Positions 37,860 through 47,939 of a stretch of DNA of 64,000 nt are shown piece after piece (the stretch's first letter is position 1; each line of letters begins with the position of its first letter). The notes beneath the pieces were generated by a model. It saw only the letters and a program-made list of their open reading frames with translations. It was not told the DNA's origin and did not search any database. Origin of the DNA: Pectinophora gossypiella (Eukaryota; Arthropoda; Insecta; Lepidoptera; Gelechiidae); NCBI RefSeq assembly GCF_024362695.1, contig NC_065415.1, forward strand, positions 12,751,438-12,815,437, read 5' to 3'. The position numbers and the translations under genes are program-made.

Positions 37860-38300
37860 ATTTATTTGTGCACAATAAAACAGTCAAAAGGAACATGCAA
37901 AGAAAACACACAATAAAGGTAAACTTATCTCTAATTAAAGCAGGGGATATGAGACTCCCGATATTTCGACACTGTTGCAAGTGCCATGATCACGGGATGA
38001 CTGCTGAGATTGGAGTGGAGTAGGTAGATCCATAATTTTCTACGAGCAGACATATCTGTCTACCCTCTTTCTTTGCCGCTTGTTTATGTTTTTGATATCG
38101 GAATGTTCGGAACCATCTGAACTCGCACGAAACTCACTACGACAAACCGCACTCACTGTGTCCTAAGAACCCGTAAGAACCCGTACCCGTACTGTCTAAG
38201 AACCCGTTATTATGTGCTTTAATTATGATAATAACCGCGTAAACTTAAAACAATGTATAAACTTATCTCTAAACAAAGAAATTTCTTCCAGCAGCACTCA
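37860..38300 (-). repeat. LINE 3' end split by a compact element
   Basis: TTTGTGCACAATAAAACAGT, CAAAAGGAACATGCAAAGAA, AGGTAAACTTATCTCTAA, then an insert, TAAACTTATCTCTAA again and ACAAAGAAATTTCTTCCAGC. The uninterrupted antisense relative is 34925-35115. Confidence 0.7.
37935..38257 (+). mobile_element. Compact inverted-repeat element, longer TSD-bounded copy C
   Basis: A 323-bp insert bounded by TAAACTTATCTCTAA (37920-37934 and 38258-38272). It opens with GGGGATATGAGACTCCCGAT and ATTTCGACACTGTTGCAAGT, GCCATGATCACGGGATGACT, adds ~190 bp not in the short copies (including TTTGATATCGGAATGTTCGG), and ends AAGAACCCGTTATTATGTGC .. CCGCGTAAACTTAAAACAAT-GTA. The left inverted shoulder is missing, consistent with 5' truncation in plus orientation, so the 3' end is AACAATGTA. 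Three tandem AAGAACCCGT variants occur near 38165-38205. Confidence 0.85.
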
Positions 38301-38442
38301 TCCTATGTACATACGTAGATACACTCGTAAGCTCGGTGAGGTGTGGGTACTTAGTTCATCTTGCTTTAACTTATGTTATATCCTCGTGCATACGTGTGTA
38401 GATTATCCTTATACCTAATTTACAAAGTTCATATACAGATTG

Positions 38443-38560
38443 TGACAAGCTGCAGTAGTTTTAGGTGGCTGAGACGTTAGTGAAGTAAAAAAAAATGATT
38501 CAAAGTGTACTATGTTAGCTACTGAATAAAGATATTTTTGAATTTGAATTTCGAATAGTA
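38443..38560 (+). repeat. LINE 3' end (TGCAGTAGTTTTAGG family)
   Basis: AGCTGCAGTAGTTTTAGGTG, GCTGAGACGTTAGTG, CTACTGAATAAAGATATTTT, TGAATTTGAATTT, ending in ATTTGA repeats. Confidence 0.6.
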
Positions 38561-38624
38561 AATACTTTTTTATGTGTGTCAGGAAAGTTGTGGTATAGTA
38601 ATAAATTATGATATATAATATATC

Positions 38625-38824
38625 AAATAGTCTGGATAGTCTGGAGAAGCAGATCATCGTTGGGCAAATGGATGGCAAACGTGCACGAGGAAGGGCACCT
38701 ACTAGGTGGTCTGACATCCTGAAGAAGACGAGGGCGGTCTACGTAGCATTATAGCCGTACCGAGTGGAAAACCATAACCTGTGGTCGCGATCCTCAGCAG
38801 TGAGGGAACGACGAAGAAGAAGAT
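38625..38824 (+). pseudogene. RTE-type LINE ORF2 C-terminal remnant
   Basis: The plus strand encodes LEKQIIVGQMDGKRARGRAP-TRWSDILKKTRAVYVAL, a stop, then PYRVENHNLWSRSSAVRERR. The motif (L/I)EK.I..G...GKR.RGR.PTRWSD.(I/L)K is a diagnostic C-terminal signature of RTE/CR1-like ORF2 proteins, followed by a W-containing end and a GACGAAGAAGAAGA-like 3' end. One in-frame stop and no catalytic domain: dead fragment. Confidence 0.8.
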
Positions 38825-39006
38825 AATATCAATACAAACGTAGACTAGATGACATCAAATATGACATTCCTGGTATGATGTGATGTCTCATAATGTGAAT
38901 TCACATTTGCTCACTCGCCGCATACGAAACGGGCCGTTATTGCATTTTTGATGGAAACTGCGATAGCGTGCGTTACTCTAGCTAGAATGATTACTCGTAC
39001 ATTTAA

Positions 39007-39207
39007 GGCCAGGCACTACGAGTTTTCGCCGCGCGGCAGAAAAAAGCAGCGGCATAATGTCGCACTGTAATTCTGTACCAAACAGTTTTAAATTGTATTG
39101 CGCGCACATGACGGCAGAGCCGCCGCAGCGGCGCAGTATTACAGTGTGACATTATGCCGCTGCTCTTTTCTGCCGCGCGGCGAAAATCTCGTAGTGCGCG
39201 CCTGGCC
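39007..39207. mobile_element. PIF/Harbinger-like palindromic MITE
   Basis: A 201-bp element with inverted repeats of about 70 bp: GGCCAGGCACTACGAGTTTT, CGCCGCGCGGCAGAAAA, GCAGCGGCATAATGTCGCAC, TGTAAT mirrored at the right as ATTACAGTGTGACATTATGC .. GCCGCGCGGCGAAAATCTCG, GCGCCTGGCC. Flanking TAA at 39004-39006 and 39208-39210 is the 3-bp TWA-type duplication of PIF/Harbinger. GC-rich stems stand out from AT-rich flanks. No ORF. Confidence 0.8.
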
Positions 39208-39235
39208 TAAGGGATAACATTAAGTGCGCTTCTTA

Positions 39236-39310
39236 AGACTTCGCATCAACAGTGGCTGCAACTTATCTTTGATTACTTATGACTCTGCCCACCCCGTTAG
39301 GGATTAGTCA
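39236..39310 (+). repeat. RTE-like LINE tail fragment
   Basis: GACTTCGCATCAACAGTGGC, TGCAACTTATCTTTGATTAC, GCCCACCCCGTTAGGGATTA; shorter relative of 37655-37752. Confidence 0.55.
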
Positions 39311-39384
39311 CTAACTTGACCGCAGTGTGATGTTATGCTGGACTGGAAGTGAACAAAAGACAGAACGCGGTCGGCTGCTAGTCT

Positions 39385-39541
39385 TCTTCTTCTTCTATCG
39401 TGTGGGTTGTGAGGTGGATTACCAACCCCATCAACCCTGGCGTCAGGGTTACTATTGAAACACTAAAGGCCCCTGACATGGATCATGTAACGACTACTCT
39501 CTTACATCAGTAACGCCTTAAAGTGTCTTTCGAAACACGGC
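39385..39541 (-). mobile_element. SINE-B tail half, antisense
   Basis: CTTCTATCGTGTGGGTTGTG, ACCAACCCCATCAACCCTGG, AAAGGCCCCTGACATGG, TTACATCAGTAACGCCTTAA, CTTTCGAAACACGG: antisense 3' half of a SINE-B; the head is missing. A second RTE tail scrap follows at 39548-39605. Confidence 0.65.
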
Positions 39542-39605
39542 TGCTAGTAGTGATCACTTATGGTTCTGCCCACCGCGTTAGGAGCTACAGGCGTGAGTTC
39601 TTATA

Positions 39606-40998
39606 TAAAACAGAATGGTCGCAGCTTGAAAATAATAATGTTGACTTTTGATCTAACGTGCCAGTGTAAATATACAGATTATCAGCTAAAAAAAACAGAT
39701 TTGGTAATGTTAGGAATTCCACAGTAAATATTTCGTTCTAAATCTAGTTAACTTCGACGTGAACAAATTATTATTTAGCATGAAAACTGTATATGTAATG
39801 TATGTAATCTAATTCTAATGATAATTTGATTGGATAGCCACAAATATTTGAAATATAATGGTTAGTAAGTTCGCTTTTGAACCTATGTTTTCTGTTGATT
39901 CGATTTGTAGTCAATTTGTGAATAACAAATATACTTATGCGTATTTAAATATGACGTAGGTATATTATAGTAAAGAGATATAACTTACTTTCTATTATAG
40001 CTGTAAGAAAGTTCGGCCGCTTTTGGTTTAATATAGAAGTTCTAAGGGCCTTAACTGAAAAGCCATGGCCCCGTCGCGAAACAATTTATATTGTAATGGC
40101 TTCCTTGCCAAAGCGTCGCCAAGTGAGTCGTCGGCCACTTGTTTCAAAATGAATTTATTTCAAAATAAATTCTTGGCGACAGGCGCCGATGACGTGGCCA
40201 TATGGTGAATTATGGCCAAGCAACAAGCGACGGTAGATAATATTTATGTTGCTGAAGATAAGTTCCTCAGCGAAATCAAATCACTGTCTGAATATACAAA
40301 TAACGATCATAGGGCAGTAATCATAAGGTCAATATTTCTTATAATCGTAAGTCATGATTGATGAAAGATTGATAGATGTAACCGGGCCATTACAATTTTC
40401 ACTACTGTAGTTCTTCTTTAACACTGTTTCGTAGTTATTGAAGTTCTGATATTTTGTGTCTGAACGCATTTTTTGTTGTCCTTATATCAGTACAGCAGAG
40501 AAGGAAAACAACATATAAGTACCTAGAATAATGCCGTAACTTGAAGTTCATATTTGCCCCTCAGTTCCTACCCTTGACTCTTCTCAGTCTCAAGGGACCA
40601 ATTTGCCCTGCACACGTTTTAGGGTTAACACGACAAAGTTATAATGTATACAAGTCTTTACACTACACAATTTTAGGAAACCTGAATGTTATTTTAGAGT
40701 TATTTGTTTTAAAACTTATGTGTGTAAAAGGATTATTACACACATTTTATTTCCAAGCTATACTAACTCTACTTAGCATTTAAAATAGGTACTTTAATGT
40801 TTACCGAATAAAAACAGATTCCTCAAGAATATTACGTTGCCTTTCTATGTTCGTGGCTCGAAATCTGTTGATTATTCGTTCAAACGGACTGAAAATAACA
40901 CTGTCTTTTGAACTTGGTACGGTCATTGCTTAAATAGGTCAAAAATCTTAAGGAAAATGTCAAAGCACTTTCTTTTAGGTAATAATTAAGGGCTGTTT
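39606..40998. other. No gene or repeat recognised
   Basis: About 1.4 kb. Only a near-perfect palindrome GAATTTATTTCAAAATAAAT-TC (40151-40172) inside a moderately GC-rich stretch (40060-40240) is noteworthy. The 80-codon plus frame at 40541-40783 has no motif. Confidence 0.4.
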
Positions 40999-41044
40999 AT
41001 TAGGGATGTTCTCATGTTGATGATGATGATTAGGGATGTTCTCA
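40999..41044. repeat. 16-bp direct repeat around a (TGATGATG) tail
   Basis: ATTAGGGATGTTCTCA occurs at 40999-41014 and 41029-41044. The 14 bp between them is TGTTGATGATGATG, the kind of tail ending the TGA-tailed elements here. It looks like an insertion truncated to its tail. Confidence 0.65.
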
Positions 41045-41045
41045 A

Positions 41046-41613
41046 GATAACAACACAAAAATCACTTTGTGATCCCAAGTTTGGTTAGGACATTGCAGGC
41101 TGATCACATAATTGTAGTCCGAAAGTAACATGATCCGTGCTTCGGAAGGCACGTCAAGCCGTTGGTCCCACTTATTTACTAATTAATGTACCATCATCAT
41201 CATCAATTTAAGAGCCACGCTCTTATCGGTGCAGCATTTCCATGCTACTTTTTTAGGGAAAAATAGGGCAGTGGTTTCTCTCTTGCCTTCCGCCCCGCAG
41301 TACTCTGTCTGACGCAAGTGGGATGGTGCCCAGAGTAGTCTATTTCAAAGCCGTACTAGGACTCCTGTCCTCCGCCTCTGAATAGTACTGACAGTTACTG
41401 CTGCCCTCTGTCAGGTTCCAGGTTACAGTCCCTGTGACTTGCCCCTTCCGTCCTGCATTGCCGTACCGATGGCTCCCATCTTCGCCTCAATTATTGTATA
41501 ATGTAAGTAATTAATCGTTACATGAGCAATATCAGAGGCCTTTAGCTCAATAATTACCCTGACGTCACAGTTGGTAATCCATTTCACAACCCACACGGAA
41601 TGACGAAGGTAGC
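41046..41613 (+). mobile_element. SINE-B, 5'-truncated, split by a TGA-tailed unit
   Basis: The body AAAATCACTTTGTGATCCCA, TTTGGTTAGGACATTGCAGG and GTGCTTCGGAAGGCACGTCA precedes the insertion at 41191. The SINE resumes with TAATGTAAGTAATTAATCGT, TACATGAGCAATATCAGAGG and the tail TTCACAACCCACACGGAATG. The tRNA head is absent. Confidence 0.75.
41191..41498 (-). mobile_element. TGA-tailed retroelement unit, near full-length, antisense
   Basis: A 308-bp insertion in a SINE-B, flanked by TAATGTA (41184-41190 and 41499-41505). It starts (antisense tail) CCATCATCATCATCAATTTA, passes CTTGCCTTCCGCCCCGCAGT and AGGACTCCTGTCCTCCGCCT, and ends ACCGATGGCTCCCATCTTCG-CCTCAATTATT, the antisense 5' end shared with 62596. 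Confidence 0.8.
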
Positions 41614-42206
41614 ATTTATTATGTCAAGGCTTACGTAAATAAGAAACTCGGGGTTATGCGTATGATATTACGATTTGGGAGTTAAAATATTGCTGTCACG
41701 AACTGATTGGCCGCCTCTTTGGCTAGTATAATAGATTATACGTGTAGGAAAATGTAAGTAGGCTTAGTAAGTACAATATGTGTTGTGTGTCCGTTTTCGC
41801 TGCGCAACACTAAAATTGTTGCTCAGTTTTTCTCATAGAAAATTACACAGTGTTCGTTATTAAAACTACGTTTTGCTTTTATGTTGTTTAAAAACTACTT
41901 TTTGCGGCCTGGGGTTATTAAGCTTCATGCATGGTGAGCTGCCGTCGTTTATTTCTAAGGCTAGAGGTAAAGCGGTTTTCAGATGATCACGTAATTTCGC
42001 TACAAAATGTTAGGAGATAAAAAGAGGCAAGAGTTGCTTTTTAATGAGACTGCCATGAACATGCAACAAAAAAAAGTCGTAAAAGGACTTAGTGTAGCGA
42101 CGCGACGGTTTCGTACCTAGGGACACTTATTTACCTACCTGTTTTGTTTATGGTGTAAATAAAGTTTTAATTTATTTTTTTACCTACATCATCATACTTA
42201 ACTGGT
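41614..42206. other. No feature recognised
   Basis: AT-rich, no placed repeat. Confidence 0.4.
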
Positions 42207-42258
42207 ATAAGAGCCACGCTCTTGTCGGTGTAGGATTCTCCATTCCTGTCTATCAAAC
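42207..42258 (-). mobile_element. TGA-tailed unit, 3' end only (antisense)
   Basis: AAGAGCCACGCTCTTGTCGG, TGTAGGATTCTCCATTCCTG preceded by ACATCATCATA: 3' terminal fragment. Confidence 0.55.
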
Positions 42259-42307
42259 GCCAATTCTTTCACTTACAAGACACGACGTTCACCTTCTCTT
42301 TAATTTG

Positions 42308-42445
42308 TACCATCTAAGGTGGAAGAAATTGCTTTAAGCGATAAGGCCGCCATTTGACATGTACCTAGTTAAGAGTCTTTTTGGAATTATTTCTTTTTAT
42401 TTTGGTGCAATAACTTGTATTTGTATTGTATTGTATTTGTAAAAT
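42308..42445 (+). repeat. LINE 3' end (GGAAGAAATTGCTTTAAGCG family)
   Basis: GGTGGAAGAAATTGCTTTAA, GCGATAAGGCCGCCATTTG, TTATTTTGGTGCAATAACTT, then TGTATTGTATTGTATT. A conserved 3' end of lepidopteran LINEs. The ORF is not present. Confidence 0.6.
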
Positions 42446-43319
42446 TTAAGAGAACAGGCCTAATGGTTTCATAGCGGGGTTCTGAAGTGTTTTTTGTCGC
42501 AAGCTGATTGACGGCTAGCCATAAGTGTGGGTCGTATAGGCAGTGCAGTCGTGCAGCACACTTTTTATCTACTATTGCGCGACAGCATGTAGTAAAACGC
42601 GACTAATTTGAATACCCGTAAGCATACGGTACACGGGTAAACAGATACAACACGTTGCCGAAATAAATCAGTATCATGGATGGAAGATAAATTGGTCAAA
42701 CAGTTTCAATTCCATTACTAATTGCTTTCAATGTCTAATGTTTATCTGAAATTGAGATCAAATAGTTCAAAATTCGATTGTATGTCTTGTGATTGCCGCC
42801 TTAATGGGATCGTTCGATTTCATTTTGAGTCCCAAATGAACGATAAATAAAAGGTGAAAGGGATTGTGCCTCTCTCTCTCACGATCCGAATTAAGTTTTA
42901 AAAGATCGCCCTTTGAGATTTGTGGATTGAAATGGAATTTTAAACAAAGTTATTTACCCGGTTTTTTCGAAGCTTAGAGGAAAACAAGTAAATGATCTTT
43001 GTTTATTTACTCAGTGTTCTATGTATATAGGGTATTTACTGAAGCCATTTTGAAATGGTGTCCTTTTACGGAGTTGATTCGATATCGAAATCAAAACGGA
43101 AAAAGCGAAGATCTCTTTTGTATTTCTGGGTCAAGACTTTTTAATTTTGGAACTCATTGAATCTTCATTTACGATAAAATATCTAATCTATTGTTTACGA
43201 CTTTAAAACCTGATTGAAAATGTATAACACTATTATATTCTGTTATTAGAAGATCGCATCTGGATGTGGTTGGAATCGGAGGCGGGCGAAATCTATCACT
43301 ATTATTACCATAACCATAG
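42446..43319. other. Mostly unassigned
   Basis: GTAAAACGCGACTAATTTGA .. GTACACGGGTAAAC (42590-42645) is shared with 18361-18440. The rest is AT-rich without recognised features. Confidence 0.4.
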
Positions 43320-43485
43320 AGTAGGGAACAATACTACGTATTGAACGGCATTCTCCGCTCGCCACCAGCGGCTGGGCTAGGTTTACCTCACACACACAGA
43401 TGCGCGTGTACGATAACGTCATTGTGTAGTGTCTGTGTAAAACAAGGTTGTTTGTGTGAAATGTCTGGGGTGTGCTATAACATAA
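43320..43485 (+). mobile_element. TIR element (5680-6000 family), left half
   Basis: GGGAACAATACTACGTATTG, ATTCTCCGCTCGCCACCAGC, GCTAGGTTTACCTCACACAC, AGATGCGCGTGTACGATAAC, TGTCTGGGGTGTGCTATAAC. The right inverted repeat is absent. Confidence 0.6.
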
Positions 43486-43874
43486 TATATGGTTACAGAG
43501 GTGTATAATACAACCACTCCTCGCCAGCTATGCTACTTTTAATATTATTGTACCATTTACCTAAGCTTATTGAAAACGACATATAATAAGTTTGTATTAT
43601 GTATCTGTCCACTTTTCTCAATATAATGTGAGACAAGGATACAAAGAAATAGCGTAAAGGAACGTTCGCAATATGCCCATGATACGGGTGTTTATGTTCT
43701 CATTTAATTTGGGCTTAGGCTCACGCTGCGGGAAATCTATTCGGGCACTCAAGTTATTTTAATTAAGGCAAAGTCAACGACGTGAAACATACCTAAACGT
43801 CGTGTCGAAAATGTTTTAAACAACTATAGGAACGAACTTAGAGTGGTTACCGTTTGGGATTTTATTACCTTACC

Positions 43875-44114
43875 TTGGAAAGGCAAAATCGTGTAAGCGC
43901 CAAGATACCATTTCGTGAAAAAGCCGTTCAGTTTTTTCTGGTTTTTCATTACAACTGCTTACCTATTCGTCCAGTATAAGTGACGTCAATGTAAGATTAC
44001 ATTGCTTTTTAATTTTCTATGTCTAGCAATATAAATATAAGTAATAATCATAACATGCATTGCTGTTTTTTAACTTTTTGATTTTTTGGCGCTTACGTAA
44101 TTTTGCCTTTCCAG
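43875..44114. mobile_element. TIR element of ~240 bp (TTGGAAAGGCAAAAT ends)
   Basis: TTGGAAAGGCAAAATCGTGT, AAGCGCCAA at the left and TTGGCGCTTACGTAATTTTG, CCTTTCCA at the right are inverted repeats of ~29 bp. The interior is AT-rich with CAGTATAAGTGACGTCAATG (a CRE-like TGACGTCA). No ORF, no clear target duplication. Confidence 0.65.
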
Positions 44115-44131
44115 TGATGAATTATCTTCTT

Positions 44132-44262
44132 CACCTTACAAATAAAAAATAAACCAGGGATGAACGTGGGTTTTAAATATTTTACAGCCAAGCAAATTTC
44201 AGTCGAATTGTATAATAATTGGATTCACGTTCATCCCTGGATTCTTTTTTATTTGTAAGGTG
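44132..44262. mobile_element. Foldback MITE, 131 bp, ~40-bp arms
   Basis: CACCTTACAAATAAAAAATA, AACCAGGGATGAACGTG versus CACGTTCATCCCTGG, ATTCTTTTTTATTTGTAAGG-TG. The arms pair almost fully and the loop is ~50 nt. It sits 17 bp after the previous TIR element, so two hairpin-forming elements stand side by side. Confidence 0.8.
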
Positions 44263-45205
44263 GTTAGTGTCTCCTTGGTAATTAGAATTCCTCTTTTGTT
44301 GAAAGCATTCGTCAATCTGTGTGGGTTTCATATGTTTGGCAGTGTCAATGAATATTGATATTATGTCACTTCTACTGATATTGGTATTTTTGGTTGGTCT
44401 TCGTTTGATAAGGCGGTCAATGTCTCGTGGTTTTCCTGACAAGACCTATTGAAGATTTGCTTCGGACTTCATTAAAAACTTTGTTCGTTAAAAATTGCGA
44501 TAGCATTTTATTATACCGCATAAAGTTAACACCAATTGTATCTTACTGTCTTGAACTATAAATTTGATGAAAAGGAAGTTTTCTATACTGCACAGAATAT
44601 GCACTGGGTACTTATTTAATTCCTGCCATTACGTTTTACAGCAGGAGAACTAGACGATAGGTTTCATGCCTCCTTTAGACTGACTTATTGCCAATTCGAA
44701 CTAAACGTTCACATCAAGTTTTATTGGAGCTAGTCCAAGGAGCTTTCTTCTTTATTTCCCGTCTGCTACAACCTGGAAGAGTCTAATTAAGGTCTGTTTT
44801 CCATCGTACTTTCTATTTCGTTTATACTTACTACAGTTTTGACGAGGTGAGTGTCTGCAGGAGAACTATGTGGCAGGATGGTTAAGTGGCAAGTCGCCCA
44901 CTTAATATCAGTTTACTCTTACTTTACTTTAGTGGCATTTGGTTCGTTCTCGTACAGAAAATACCATTATACTCGTACTAGTTTATTTCATTTTGGTGCA
45001 AAAAAGTATTTAAATAATTCATTTATTTGTAATGAAAATGATACAGTTTGCAGTTGGTCAGCATTTAAAATTGGGTCTACATTTTCAGTTATTTAGTAAT
45101 GAATTTTGAATTGAACCTTCTAATCACTAGGCCACAGAGACTGTTTAGGCCAGCAATGATTTCATTCAGCACGGTCTGCCCCGCATTTACTGAAATTATA
45201 TCCTA
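44263..45205. other. No gene recognised
   Basis: Frames at 44182-44442(-) and 44851-45096(+) have no recognisable motif. CTTCTAATCACTAGGCCACA near 45118 may be a tRNA-like SINE scrap in antisense. Confidence 0.3.
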
Positions 45206-45335
45206 TACCTAAAGGTTGCCTGGAAGAAATTACTACCTTAGCAATTAGGCTGTGTTTTGTACTAATTGTTTATACTTGATTGATTAACTAATGTGTTTAT
45301 TTTATGTGAAATAAAGAGTTATTGTATTGTATGCG
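45206..45335 (+). repeat. LINE 3' end (GGAAGAAATTACTACCTTAG type)
   Basis: GGTTGCCTGGAAGAAATTAC, TACCTTAGCAATTAGGCTGT, TTATTTTATGTGAAATAAAG followed by AGTTATTGTATTGTATG. Same family style as 51657-51775. Confidence 0.6.
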
Positions 45336-46196
45336 GGTGACAATGCAGATATTCCATTGGCAACACAATTCAAGCACGTGGAAATTAGCACCCGATGTTG
45401 GCAACATTAATTAGACTGTTATTTTTTTATAATAGTTATCCTTAAGGAGGTAACACGTTCCTGTGCAACCATAATACAGAGTGAATCGGGCTATAATTGC
45501 TCTGGAGTTTAATTAGTAAAAACCTTTAGCAAATGCCTCACTCAAGACATGTACATATTAGGATTCGCTTATCCGCTCCAGCGCCTTTCAACGCATAGTT
45601 TCCGTTACTTCTTCCATGCGTGACGGAATTTCTGTTCCCAAAGGTAAATCAATCACATAATATTAATATTATATATGTGGAACGATATTACATCCTTACG
45701 TTATGAAATCTCATCAGGTTTTGTCGCCACGTGTATAAGACACGGTATTCAAAACTTGATGTGCGTTACTTTCATGATGCGGCTTCCTGGCATTAATATT
45801 AATTTATTTAATTCACATTTTTGTCATGCGATAATCAAAATTAAGTATTCGAAAGGATGGAGAAAGTGATATAAGTACCCCGTGTCTGAATTTGGCTTGA
45901 TTATTTTTTCTTTCTTGGAATTGGTGTCGCTACCAGAATAATCATCATACACGTGTTGTTCGCAGCCTGTCTGATCAGCTACGGTTGGGATTTTCGCATG
46001 ATTTAAACTTGAGGAGCAAGTGTAGTGTCATCCCAAAACGATAGTTCATTTGATATCGTATTCGGCGTGACCAAGCAACTGCGCACTAGATGATATTATA
46101 AATCTTACCGACGATGAAATATCCGTCGCAAAGTTTACAATTTGCTATCGAATCGAAAAGAAGTAGATTCATAGAGTAACCTACATGACATAAACA
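45336..46196. other. No feature recognised
   Basis: AT-rich; no repeat or ORF of note. Confidence 0.4.
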
Positions 46197-46262
46197 CACG
46201 CCTATTTACCCAGAGGCTATGGAATTCCATTTGCTTCCGTCCTGACTTCTCTTACGGATCAT
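46197..46262 (-). repeat. RTE-type LINE end, antisense scrap
   Basis: ACGCCTATTTACCCAGAGGC, TATGGAATTCCATTTGCTTC is the antisense of the GSKWNSI-stop end seen at 31683-31897. Confidence 0.55.
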
Positions 46263-46286
46263 CTTACTATATAAATATTATTTATA

Positions 46287-46505
46287 CAGGGTGTTAGCGA
46301 CATCGTAACGGAAACTTTGAGAGATGATTCAGACCATGATTCTGAGTTGACATCAAGTGGAATTTTCTGTCGCAAAAACATGAAATTAAAAATAATCATA
46401 AGATAACACTAAAGTTTTCATGTATTTTCTGACAGGAAATTCCACTTGATATTAACTCAGAATCAAGATCCCAATCATCCCCTCATTATTTATACTAACA
46501 CCCTG
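46287..46505. mobile_element. TA-flanked palindromic MITE, intact copy
   Basis: CAGGGTGTTAGCGACATCGT, AACGGAAACTTTGAGAGATG, ACCATGATTCTGAGTTGACA mirrored by TGATATTAACTCAGAATCAA and TACTAACACCCTG. TA flanks at 46285-46286 and 46506-46507. 219 bp, fully palindromic, non-coding. Confidence 0.8.
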
Positions 46506-46959
46506 TATATCTTAGCAGAATTCAAAATTCAAAAGATTGTCATCATTTATCGTTGTAGGGTAATTTCGCTGATCAGTAACAAAACTAAACAAAAAATTTA
46601 GAAATCTGTCTATAATTGACGGAAATGTCGGTGAACATTCAAAAAACAATATATTACATATACGTACAAACGAATTGAGTACCTCCTCCTTTTTTGAAGT
46701 CGGTTAAAAACAGTGTGAATCAATTATGTTATGTTTTATAAATAAAAACCACTAAACCCCTGAATTCGACTGTATGAGTTTGAATTCATGTTTGGATCAT
46801 AGATTATTGATATCACGTGGTTTCCAGGATGTTTGTCCGGTTAAGGGTGTAGCGGACCCAACTAGTTGGCCACCTAGTTCCGCTCACATGCAACAGATGG
46901 CGCCACATTCTTCAAGCGGTCGTGAAACGCGGTATCAAAGTTTACAGAGCAAGACGCAT
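46506..46959. other. Mostly unassigned
   Basis: AACGAATTGAGTACCTCCTC, CTTTTTTGAAGTCGGTTAAA (46670-46710) resembles a short motif common in insect repeats. Nothing else identified. Confidence 0.35.
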
Positions 46960-47212
46960 ATATACAACTTCTAACACAACACTGTTGGATCGTCGATCCC
47001 TAGTCACACTACCAACTTGTGGCTAGCGGGGTACTATGCTCAGTTCGGTACCCCGAAAAAGATCCTTTGGCGGCAGCACACCCTCGCCGCCATAAGGGCA
47101 ATAGGCTCGCTCTCTATCACGTGGGTCTTAAACATAACTGGGGCCGGGTGGGTGTAGGTGTGTAGCTCTGCCTACCCCTTTGGGGAAACAGGCGTGATGC
47201 TATGTTATGTTA
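46960..47212 (+). repeat. LINE 3' end with (TGTTA)n tail
   Basis: TGTTGGATCGTCGATCCCTA, GGTACCCCGAAAAAGATCCT, CACCCTCGCCGCCATAAGGG, TGGGGCCGGGTGGGTGTAGG, CTACCCCTTTGGGGAAACAG, GCGTGATGCTATGTTATGTT. GC-rich LINE 3' UTR with a pentanucleotide tail; shorter relatives at 3112-3170 and 16360-16474. Confidence 0.6.
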
Positions 47213-47744
47213 TAAATAAAAAATAGCCATATGGACACTATTTATTTATAACACACATGGTGGAAACATTAATGTCATGTCGCCCGACATAATATCTCGC
47301 CTAGTAGATGTATATACATATTTCTGGAACATTCTAAGCATTCCTTCCATCCCCGTCCATACGCTGCAAGTCGGAACTAGGTCACCAGGACTCCTTGATA
47401 GTACAACAATAATAAAAGATGTCGTAACCTTTTTATAACTTCTTTATGTCAGTTTGATAATTTGATTAGATACAGCCTATTCTTATTCTTTATTTTGTTA
47501 TGTATTTGTATAACTGTATACTAAATATATTACTAAGTATGCTTACGTTCCTTTTATTTGAATTTCTATTATATTGAATGATCATAAAATAGACGATTTT
47601 TGAAAGATTAAAATTAAATTCCATTCGAAAGATGAATTTTGTTTTTTATTAGATCTATTTGTAACGGCCGCCTTCACATTGTTCTAAAATTAAATTAAGT
47701 TATTCGGTATCTTAAATGGATCGCGAATTATCTATATCCCAATT
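47213..47744. other. No feature recognised
   Basis: AT-rich. GTTATAAATAAA and TATTTATTTATAAC at 47208-47255 form a loose hairpin. Confidence 0.35.
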
Positions 47745-47845
47745 GGGGTAGTCAGAGGAACATCCAACGCAAGAACGACTACGTACCCACACCTCACCGA
47801 GCTTTCTATTAGACCAACGTGATAGGTGGTGAGACTGGGGGCGTA
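47745..47845 (-). repeat. LINE 3' region, antisense
   Basis: CCCAATTGGGGTAGTCAGAG, GAACGACTACGTACCCACAC, CTCACCGAGCTTTCTATTAG, CAACGTGATAGGTGGTGAGA: antisense of the 62900-63055 sequence type. Confidence 0.55.
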
Positions 47846-47854
47846 ACGCAAGAA

Positions 47855-47935
47855 AAATAGGGCACTGGTTTCTTGCCCTATTTTTTCCTAAAAAAGTAGC
47901 ATGGAGAATGTTACACCAACAAGAACATCATCTCT
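47855..47935 (+). mobile_element. TGA-tailed unit, partial
   Basis: AAAAATAGGGCACTGGTTTC, TTGCCCTATTTTTTCCTAAA, AAAGTAGCATGGAGAATGTT. The AAAATAGGGCA..TGCCCTATTTTTT pair makes an unusual local hairpin, so two arms from different orientations may be joined here. Confidence 0.5.
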
Positions 47936-47939
47936 CTCT

